DNA from: an uncultured candidate division Zixibacteria bacterium
GTDB taxonomy: Bacteria; Zixibacteria; MSB-5A5; GN15; PGXB01
Length of the DNA: 11,971 nucleotides
Assembly: GCA_937925655.1 (NCBI GenBank)
Contig: CALAMC010000079.1
Location: 1-11,971, forward strand
Direction of reading: 5' to 3'
Both the position numbers and the translations under genes were made by a program. Shown in pieces: positions 6,414 to 11,971 of the stretch. Each line of letters begins with the position of its first letter. Position 1 is the stretch's first letter. The notes under the pieces are model-generated. The model worked only from the letters and a program-made list of their open reading frames with translations. It made no database searches and was not told the DNA's origin.

Positions 6414-7355
6414 TTACTTCACCCGCGACATCTCGAACAGCCTGTCGCTGACCGTATAGGGGTCGCTCTGACCGTTGTAAATCTCGAGCACCATGCCATC
6501 AAGATCCGCCATGCCCGTCAGGCGGTCTTTGACCAACTCATTGAGGCGATACTGCAAAATGCTGATGATTTTCTTTTTGATTTGCTCCCGCCGGTGATTT
6601 TCAAAATACCCCGTGCGGACGCTGTATTCTATAAAGGCGTCTATTTTATCGAAGAGAACATCGATGTTTTTATTATTGATGGCCTCGGTTGGCACGACCG
6701 GATATTTCCATTCCGACTTATGGCTTTTAATATCGAGCATCATCTCCAGCGCCGCGATGATATTTTTCGACCCGGGACGGTCGGCCTTGTTGACCGCAAA
6801 GATGTCGGCGATTTCCATCAGCCCCGCCTTGAGCGCCTGTATGGCGTCGCCCGATTCCGGCACCAGCGTCACCACCACCGCGTCGCAGGTATCGACGATA
6901 TCCAGTTCGACTTGCCCCACGCCGACCGTCTCGATGAGGATATAATCGAAACCGAAAGCATCGAGCGCGATGGCAACGTTGTTGGTGGCGGCGGCCAGCC
7001 CGCCGCTCGAACCGCGCGTGGCCATGGAGCGGACATAAATGGTTCCATCCATAGGCAAATCGGTCAGACGGATGCGGTCGCCCAGAAGCGCCCCGCCCGT
7101 GAATGGCGATGAAGGGTCAACCGCAATAATCGACACCCTCTTTCCGCGTGAATGGAGCAGTTTGGTCAGACAATTGACCAGCGATGATTTGCCCGCCCCC
7201 GGCGGCCCGGTAAAACCGACACGGACGGCCGTTCCTGCTTTGGGATACAGCCGGGCCAGAAGGTCCTGATATCCGTCTTCGCGATCCTCAATGAATGAAA
7301 TAATACGCGCCAGAGCCGATTGATCGCCAGCGAGGAATTTATCGAGAACGGTCAT
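6414..7355 (-). CDS. meaB: MeaB/ArgK-family GTPase, methylmalonyl-CoA mutase chaperone
   Basis: This 313-residue SIMIBI-class G protein protects and reactivates methylmalonyl-CoA mutase, controlling loading of adenosylcobalamin and exchange of damaged cofactor in the cytoplasm. The Walker A motif is GPPGAGKS (50-57). VDPSSPFTGGALLGDR (79-94), ETVGVGQ (142-148) and the guanine-specificity motif NKAD (189-192) follow. The C-terminal region from about 260 would form the dimerisation part. Length is normal. The start is 6 nt after the recJ stop, so the two are probably translated from one message. Its natural client, the split mutase, is encoded next but behind a 575-bp repeat-rich gap with its own promoter. 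Confidence 0.95.
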   Translation of the reverse strand: MTVLDKFLAGDQSALARIISFIEDREDGYQDLLARLYPKAGTAVRVGFTGPPGAGKSSLVNCLTKLLHSRGKRVSIIAVDPSSPFTGGALLGDRIRLTDLPMDGTIYVRSMATRGSSGGLAAATNNVAIALDAFGFDYILIETVGVGQVELDIVDTCDAVVVTLVPESGDAIQALKAGLMEIADIFAVNKADRPGSKNIIAALEMMLDIKSHKSEWKYPVVPTEAINNKNIDVLFDKIDAFIEYSVRTGYFENHRREQIKKKIISILQYRLNELVKDRLTGMADLDGMVLEIYNGQSDPYTVSDRLFEMSRVK

Positions 7356-7361
7356 AGCGGC

Positions 7362-9110
7362 CTAAGTATAATTGCCGATATCGCCGGCGGCCAGTTTTAA
7401 ATCTTTGAGTCGCAGTTGAATCCGGGTGACGTCTTTCCAGTGATTGTATTCGATGACATAAACCATGTCAACCAGATTACCGCGCCCGGAGAGATTGCGC
7501 ACCCAGTCGCCGAATCCAAAACCGATGACGTCGAACACAGCGTCGCCTTTGCGGACTTTCATTTTCAGATGATTGCGCCCAACGCAGTATGGCTGTCCGA
7601 GTATTTCGCAGTTGCGGGTTAAAAATATCGGCCGCATATTCTGGGGCCCGAAAGGAGCGAAGGTTTCGATGACGTCGAGCAGATGGCCGTTGATCTCGGT
7701 TAGTTCAATTTCGGCGTCGATATACAGTTTGGCAACCAAATCATCATCGGTTAACAGACGCGATGAAACTTCTTTCAAACGGTTCCGAAATAGCTCTATC
7801 TTGCTGGGTTTTATGGTCAATCCGGCGGCGTACTTATGACCGCCATAGCGTAAAAGAAGGTCCTCACATTCTTTCAGGGCGTCGCATAAATGCAAACCGG
7901 GAATGGATCGAGCACTGCCTTTGCCCTCGTCACCATCGATGGCGATCATAACCGTCGGCAAATGAAACCGTTCAACCAAACGGCTGGCGACGATGCCGAT
8001 TACACCCTGGTGCCAGCCTTCGGACGACAAAACGATAGCCCGGTCGTTGGACAGATCGACGTGCTGGCGAATTTGATCGAGGGCCTCGTTGAGTGTTTTC
8101 TCGTCGATATCTTTGCGACGCTGATTTTCCCGGTCGAGTTTGCGGGCGATATCCGCCGCAACCCGCTCGTCTTTGGTCGTTAATAGCTTTATGGCCATTT
8201 CGGCATCGCCGAGACGACCGACGGCATTGATCCGCGGCGCCAGAATAAACACGACTTGCCCGGTACCAATATCTTTGCCCATCAATCCCGACACGAACGC
8301 CAGTGATTTTAAGCCCGGCTTGGTCGTGCGGGCGATCTGTTTAATACCGAATTTGGTCAGGGTCCGGTTTTCGCCGACCAGGGGGACAATGTCGGCAGAC
8401 GTGCCCAGCGCCACCAAATCAAGATGCTCTTCCAGTTCGGTAATATCCTGTCCCAGCCGTTTATACAGCGCTTGAGCCACTTTGAAGGCCACCCCGACAC
8501 CGGATAATTCACCGCCGTCATAAGTGCATTCCTTCTGCTTGGGATTGACCAGCGCCACGGCTTTCGGAAGAATCTCGCCGGGTTCATGGTGGTCGGTTAG
8601 AATGCAATCGATTCCCAGCGAGCGGGCATACTCGACTTCGTTGACGGCTGTCACACCGGTGTCGACCGAGACGATCAGTGATATTCCTTTGGCTTCGGCT
8701 TCCTTGATGCCCTCGATGGATAATCCATAACCCTCGACCAGCCGGTTGGGCAGGTAATAGATGACCTGCGCACCCAGCTTGTTGAGGACCAAATACAGAA
8801 GCGACGTGGCCGTGATGCCATCGACATCATAATCCCCGTACACCATGATCTTTTCGTTCTCACGAAGGGCGGTCAGGATGCGCTCAATGGCCGCCTCCAT
8901 GCCGAACATGTTGAACGGATCCTGAAGATCTGACAACTTGGGATTTAGGAATTCTTCTATCGCTTCGGGGCTATCGATTTGGCGATTGAACAGGATGGTG
9001 ACGACGGTTTTATCCAGCCCCACCTGTTCGCTGACTTTCTGGATGCGGTCAACGTCATGATGTTGCGCCACCACCCATTTCAGCGGGACACCCTTGGTGA
9101 TTAAACTCAT
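7362..9110 (-). CDS. recJ: single-stranded-DNA-specific exonuclease RecJ
   Basis: RecJ degrades single-stranded DNA 5' to 3' in RecF-pathway recombination, mismatch repair and base-excision repair. At 582 residues it has normal bacterial length. The DHH domain shows YGDYDVDG (91-98), SVDTG (148-152), TDHHEPG (172-178) and SADIVPL (238-244), which supply the Mn-binding acidic and His residues. The DHHA1 domain shows GSARSIPGLHL (398-408) and GGHKYAAG (423-430), followed by the OB-fold C-terminal part. The ATG is preceded by AGGGAAG at 7-nt spacing (9124-9118), but that site lies inside a hairpin. The gene starts about 27 nt after the rnpB 3' end and is 6 nt upstream of meaB. Confidence 0.96.
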   Translation of the reverse strand: MSLITKGVPLKWVVAQHHDVDRIQKVSEQVGLDKTVVTILFNRQIDSPEAIEEFLNPKLSDLQDPFNMFGMEAAIERILTALRENEKIMVYGDYDVDGITATSLLYLVLNKLGAQVIYYLPNRLVEGYGLSIEGIKEAEAKGISLIVSVDTGVTAVNEVEYARSLGIDCILTDHHEPGEILPKAVALVNPKQKECTYDGGELSGVGVAFKVAQALYKRLGQDITELEEHLDLVALGTSADIVPLVGENRTLTKFGIKQIARTTKPGLKSLAFVSGLMGKDIGTGQVVFILAPRINAVGRLGDAEMAIKLLTTKDERVAADIARKLDRENQRRKDIDEKTLNEALDQIRQHVDLSNDRAIVLSSEGWHQGVIGIVASRLVERFHLPTVMIAIDGDEGKGSARSIPGLHLCDALKECEDLLLRYGGHKYAAGLTIKPSKIELFRNRLKEVSSRLLTDDDLVAKLYIDAEIELTEINGHLLDVIETFAPFGPQNMRPIFLTRNCEILGQPYCVGRNHLKMKVRKGDAVFDVIGFGFGDWVRNLSGRGNLVDMVYVIEYNHWKDVTRIQLRLKDLKLAAGDIGNYT

Positions 9111-9114
9111 TATA

Positions 9115-9138
9115 TGGCTTCCCTATTTATGGAAGCCA
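9115..9138 (-). promoter_or_regulatory. hairpin over the recJ ribosome binding site, at the rnpB 3' end
   Basis: On the minus strand TGGCTTCC (9138-9131) pairs perfectly with GGAAGCCA (9122-9115) across an 8-nt AT-rich loop. The downstream arm contains most of the recJ Shine-Dalgarno sequence AGGGAAG. The upstream arm begins in the last two bases of the predicted rnpB P1 stem. No T-tract follows, so it does not look like an intrinsic terminator. It may mark rnpB 3' processing, limit recJ translation, or both. Confidence 0.5.
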
Positions 9139-9508
9139 GAAAGAGGAAAATAAGCCGAGTTCTGTGCTGCCCAAAGGCAGTCACGGTCATTTATCTTGAT
9201 CGGACAGTTGCCTGCCGATTCTGTGCAACCTACCCGGGAATCGAACGGGAAAAGCCCATCCCTCTTCCCCTATTTGGTTTTGCTTCGGGTGGGGTTTACC
9301 CCGGCCCGTGTCGCCACAGGTCGGCGTGGTCTCTTACACCACGATTTCACCATTGCCGCCCCGACTTGTCGGGGGTAGGCTGTGTATTTTCTGCGGCACT
9401 TTCCGTCGGATCGCTCCGCCCCGGTGTTACCGGGCACCCCGGCTTTGGAAGCTCGGACTTTCCTCACTTTACGTTTTCATAAAGCGCGACCGTGTTTTCC
9501 TCTTCCTG
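9137..9508 (-). ncRNA. rnpB: RNase P RNA, bacterial type A-like
   Basis: This is the catalytic RNA of RNase P, which matures tRNA 5' ends. The universally conserved elements are present on the minus strand: GAGGAAAGTCCGAGC (9465-9451), GAAAGTGC (9403-9396), ACCAAATAGGGG (9278-9267), AGATAAATGACCGT (9196-9183) and ACAGAACTCGGCTTA (9165-9151). The ends were placed by the P1 stem, where the CAGGAAGAGG arm (9508-9499) pairs with CCTCTTTCTG (9146-9137). That gives about 372 nt, normal for the type. P3 is the hairpin about 9489-9467, and P12 is the hairpin around 9361-9374. No good -10/-35 pair lies just upstream of 9508, and guaB ends only about 40 nt away. Ends are accurate to a few bases. Confidence 0.96.
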
Positions 9509-9546
9509 TGCTAGTTCCACTCTATTGTTAACAACAACTATCATTT

Positions 9547-11013
9547 TCAGCGCACCCGACGGTAATTGGGTGCTTCCTTGGAAAAGGTCAGCGAATGAGG
9601 ATGTGACTCGGTCACACCCGCCTGCGTCAGCTTAATAAACCGCGCCTTTTCCCGTAGTTCCTTCAAATTGGCGGCTCCGCAAATCCCCATTCCGGAACGA
9701 AGACCACCGATCAACTGGTACACTGTATCGGCCAGATCGCCCTTAAACGGCACCCACCCTTCAATGCCTTCGGGGACGAATTTCGAGGCTTCTTTCTCAT
9801 GCTCTTGAAAATAACGATCCGTGCTCCCAGCCTTCATGGCCTCTACCGAACCCATCCCCCGATACACTTTATAAGAACGCCCCTCATACAAAATAGTTTC
9901 CCCGGGCGATTCGGTGGTCCCTGCAAACAGAGAGCCGACCATTACCACTCTGGCTCCTGCCGCCAGCGCTTTAACAATGTCGCCCGAATAGCGAATTCCG
10001 CCATCGGCAACAACCGGAATATTTCTGGCACTGGCCGCCTCGACCGCCTCTATAATGGCCGTGATTTGCGGCACACCGCATCCGGTGACGACCCGGGTGG
10101 TGCAAATCGATCCCGGGCCGATACCGACCTTGATCACATCCGCGCCGGCATCAATCAGCGCTTGCGCCCCTTCTTTAGTCGCAATATTGCCGGCCATGAC
10201 CGGCACTTTGCTGAATTTTTTCTTAAGGAACGCGACCGTATCAAGCACTCCCTTTGAATGCCCATGCGATGAATCCACGGCCAGAATATCCACGCCGGCC
10301 GCCACCAGAACTTCGGACCGTTTGGCCAGATCGGAGGAAACCCCAACCGCCGCCCCGACCCGGAGCCGTCCATTTTTATCCTTGCTGGCCAAAGGATATT
10401 TGATTTTTTTCATAATATCCTTGACCGTGATCATTCCCTTGAGATTGTTGTGCTCGTCCACGATCAACAGCTTCTCGATACGGTTGGTATGCAAAAGATC
10501 CCGGGCGTCCTCGAGGCTGGTGCCTTCGGGCGCCGTTATCAGATTATCTTTGGTCATGACTTCCCCGATCAGAAGGTCAAGCTGCCGATGAAAACGCAAG
10601 TCACGATTGGTAATAATGCCGACCAGCTTGCCCGACTCGGTGATGGGAATCCCCGATATGGAATATTTCTCCATGGCCGCCAGGGCCTCGCCGATGGGCT
10701 TATCCGGACTTAACGTATGAGGGTTGGTAATCATGCCCGATTCGGATCGCTTGACTTTGTCAACTTCTCCGGCTTGAATTTCGGGCGTCAAGTTTTTATG
10801 AATTATGCCAAGCCCGCCCTGACGGGCAACCGCTATGGCCAGCTTACTTTCGGTAACGGTATCCATGGCCGCGGATATGATCGGGATATTAAGAGTTATA
10901 CCGGCGGTAAGATCGGTGCTTATATCCACGTCTTTCGGAAGCACTTCGCTTTTATTGGGCATCAGCAGAACGTCGTCAAACGTCCAGCCGTCTTTTTCAT
11001 AGAATCGTACCAT
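9547..11013 (-). CDS. guaB: inosine-5'-monophosphate dehydrogenase
   Basis: IMP dehydrogenase oxidises IMP to XMP with NAD, the committed step of guanine nucleotide synthesis. The start at 11013 gives 488 residues, the usual length, and an N-terminus (MVRFYEKDGWTFDDVLLMP) like that of relatives. The frame stays open upstream to ATGs at 11034 and 11067, but these overlap the previous gene. From the 11013 start the stop of the preceding gene is 4 nt away. The TIM barrel carries the catalytic loop GPGSICTTR (C304), VADGGIRYSGD (335-345) with D337 for the ribose, the flap RGMGS (385-389) and the Arg-Tyr pair R400-Y401. Two CBS domains (about 95-205) are present, so nucleotide-dependent control is possible. 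The gene precedes rnpB by about 40 nt. Confidence 0.96.
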   Translation of the reverse strand: MVRFYEKDGWTFDDVLLMPNKSEVLPKDVDISTDLTAGITLNIPIISAAMDTVTESKLAIAVARQGGLGIIHKNLTPEIQAGEVDKVKRSESGMITNPHTLSPDKPIGEALAAMEKYSISGIPITESGKLVGIITNRDLRFHRQLDLLIGEVMTKDNLITAPEGTSLEDARDLLHTNRIEKLLIVDEHNNLKGMITVKDIMKKIKYPLASKDKNGRLRVGAAVGVSSDLAKRSEVLVAAGVDILAVDSSHGHSKGVLDTVAFLKKKFSKVPVMAGNIATKEGAQALIDAGADVIKVGIGPGSICTTRVVTGCGVPQITAIIEAVEAASARNIPVVADGGIRYSGDIVKALAAGARVVMVGSLFAGTTESPGETILYEGRSYKVYRGMGSVEAMKAGSTDRYFQEHEKEASKFVPEGIEGWVPFKGDLADTVYQLIGGLRSGMGICGAANLKELREKARFIKLTQAGVTESHPHSLTFSKEAPNYRRVR

Positions 11014-11017
11014 AGCT

Positions 11018-11740
11018 CTATTCGCTGACTCCATCCTGCCAAATAAGTATCCGGCCGCAACTATCACAGGTGATCAACCGCTGGCCACGCTTGATTTCTT
11101 GTATAAGATGCGGTGAAAGCGCTTTGTAGCATCCGCCGCAGGCCCGTTTGGTAACGGCCACAACTGCCGCGCCGCCCCGGTTCTTGCGGATGCGGTCATA
11201 AGTGGACATGATACTGCGCGGAATACGAACTTTAAGATTATTGCGGTCATCCTCTTTCATGCGGACTTTGATTCCGACCGAATCCATTTTCTCCTGCAAT
11301 ATTTCCAGTTGCTTCTGGTTCTGACCGCGGATTTCGCCCGATTTCTCTTTAAGCCCGTCGATTTCCTTTTCCAGCTTTTCGATTTTCTCGATCAGTTCCA
11401 GCATACGGGTTTCTTTCCCACTAATTTGCTCTTTGACCGAGTCAATCTGGAAAACCAGAGCGTCGTATTCTTTATTAGTCTTGATTGCCAGCATCTGATT
11501 CTGCAGTTTTTTCAAATTTTCCTGGTGGGTTCCTAATTCCAATTCGATTGATTTTTGTTCCAACCTGGATTTTGACAATTCCGTCTCGGCGGTGCGAAAT
11601 TTACCCTCCACCTCGGAGATTTCCCGTTTGAGATTTTCCATCATATCCGGGATATACTCCTTGGATCTTTCCAACTCGCCGAGGTCATAATCAATTACCT
11701 GCAGCTTTAACAGTAACTCAAGTTCTTCTTGCACGGCCAT
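11018..11740 (-). CDS. coiled-coil protein with C-terminal C4 zinc ribbon (DUF164/COG1579 type)
   Basis: This 240-residue protein has a long, highly charged helical hairpin (about 5-170, rich in Glu, Lys and Leu heptads, with the conserved-looking NQMLAIKTNKEYDAL at 81-95). It ends in a zinc ribbon with C201-x2-C204 and C225-x2-C228. The architecture matches the widespread family of predicted nucleic-acid-binding proteins that includes FlgZ/HP0958 and chlamydial CT398. No signal peptide or membrane segment is seen. Biochemical function is unsettled in most members, so I assign none. GAGGAAAG (11757-11750) provides a strong ribosome site. The stop lies 4 nt before guaB, so the two are probably co-translated. 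Confidence 0.88.
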   Translation of the reverse strand: MAVQEELELLLKLQVIDYDLGELERSKEYIPDMMENLKREISEVEGKFRTAETELSKSRLEQKSIELELGTHQENLKKLQNQMLAIKTNKEYDALVFQIDSVKEQISGKETRMLELIEKIEKLEKEIDGLKEKSGEIRGQNQKQLEILQEKMDSVGIKVRMKEDDRNNLKVRIPRSIMSTYDRIRKNRGGAAVVAVTKRACGGCYKALSPHLIQEIKRGQRLITCDSCGRILIWQDGVSE

Positions 11741-11760
11741 ACTAAATCGCTTTCCTCAAT

Positions 11761-11795
11761 AAAAAACGCAGTCTCAACCGTCTTGAGACTGCGTT
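11761..11795 (-). terminator. intrinsic terminator or attenuator between tRNA-Val and the zinc-ribbon gene
   Basis: A perfect 13-bp stem (AACGCAGTCTCAA at 11765-11777, its complement at 11783-11795) encloses a 5-nt loop. On the minus strand it is followed by a run of six Ts, two from the stem base and four beyond. It should end the tRNA-Val transcript. The T-run ends only 3 nt before the GAGGAAAG ribosome site of the next gene, so a message made from any upstream promoter must pass through it. The plus strand has a poorer T-run (TTATTTTCTTT). Confidence 0.8.
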
Positions 11796-11897
11796 ATTTT
11801 CTTTATGCCTGTTATTTGGTGGCAGGCTTTTATGATTTTCAGGCCCCGATAATATCGGGAATTTATGCTCGTATCAATCATACCAGCGTCAATTTAC
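11796..11897. other. short spacer with two further palindromes
   Basis: Between the tRNA and the terminator lie GCCTG/CAGGC (11807-11811 and 11823-11827) and a near-perfect palindrome CCCGATA-A-TATCGGG (11845-11859). A TTGACG box just after the tRNA (minus strand) has only poor -10 candidates 17 nt on (AGCATA), so I do not call a promoter. No gene is visible. Confidence 0.5.
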
Positions 11898-11971
11898 TGG
11901 GCAATACTGGATTCGAACCAGTGACCTCTCGGATGTGAACCGAACGCTCTAACCAGCTGAGCTAATTGCCC
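11898..11971 (-). tRNA. trnV: tRNA-Val (anticodon CAC)
   Basis: A complete cloverleaf can be drawn on the minus strand. The 7-bp acceptor stem is GGGCAAT/ATTGCCC (11971-11965 and 11905-11899). The D arm is GCTC/GAGC, the anticodon stem is TTCGG/CCGAG with loop TTCACAT giving anticodon CAC (valine, codon GUG), and the T arm is ACTGG/CCAGT with loop TTCGAAT. The discriminator is A at 11898. The bases after it are GTA, so the CCA end is not encoded and must be added by the CCA-adding enzyme. The first base of the tRNA is the last base of the window, so its promoter is outside. Confidence 0.96.

Noticed and set aside
6384..7112. 242-codon plus-strand open frame opposite meaB
   Set aside because: The minus strand encodes an intact MeaB with all G motifs; the plus frame has no recognisable features.
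9114..9514. Plus- and minus-strand open frames across the RNase P RNA gene
   Set aside because: The stretch is fully explained by rnpB; the frames are accidental in a structured RNA gene.
11014..11067. Longer guaB with starts at 11067 or 11034
   Set aside because: Both overlap the zinc-ribbon gene, lack suitably spaced ribosome sites and give an N-terminal extension that the family does not have.

Overview
This is a bacterial chromosomal segment of roughly 50% GC. Every recognisable gene lies on the minus strand, so transcription runs from the right end (11971) toward position 1. The bacterial-type RNase P RNA, RecJ, GuaB and Shine-Dalgarno-led genes place it in Bacteria. The split (two-subunit) methylmalonyl-CoA mutase and a tRNA gene without encoded CCA argue against an enterobacterial-type genome. 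I would guess an uncultured FCB-group or related candidate phylum, but that is inference only.

Right part (about 11971 to 6414), in transcription order: tRNA-Val(CAC); a spacer with several hairpins ending in a strong terminator-like stem-loop; a coiled-coil/C4 zinc-ribbon protein; guaB (IMP dehydrogenase); rnpB (RNase P RNA); recJ; and meaB (the G-protein chaperone of B12-dependent mutases). Spacing is tight (4 nt between zinc ribbon and guaB, about 27 nt between rnpB and recJ, 6 nt between recJ and meaB). No clear promoter is visible between them, so read-through and processing of rnpB out of a longer transcript is plausible.

Middle (5838 to 6413): about 575 bp without a convincing gene. 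It holds a series of palindromes and nested inverted repeats that look like a REP/MITE-like element. A good sigma70-like promoter near 5866-5894 restarts transcription just before the mutase operon.

Left part (5837 to 102): a propionyl-CoA/methylmalonyl-CoA operon: mutase large subunit, mutase B12-binding subunit, an acyl-CoA dehydrogenase, an MBL-fold hydrolase and a propionyl-CoA-carboxylase-type carboxyltransferase. Together with meaB these genes would oxidise acyl-CoAs and convert propionyl-CoA through methylmalonyl-CoA to succinyl-CoA, or run the reverse. The biotin carboxylase/BCCP subunits and methylmalonyl-CoA epimerase are not in the window.

I do not see a wholly new multi-gene system. 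The most interesting signals are RNA-level and repeat-level: a palindromic core shared by the intergenic repeat and a hairpin inside rnpB; an apparent loss of the GGU motif in RNase P RNA alongside a tRNA gene without CCA; a terminator-like hairpin directly abutting the ribosome binding site of the first gene of the guaB cluster; and a hairpin that covers the recJ ribosome binding site at the rnpB 3' end.
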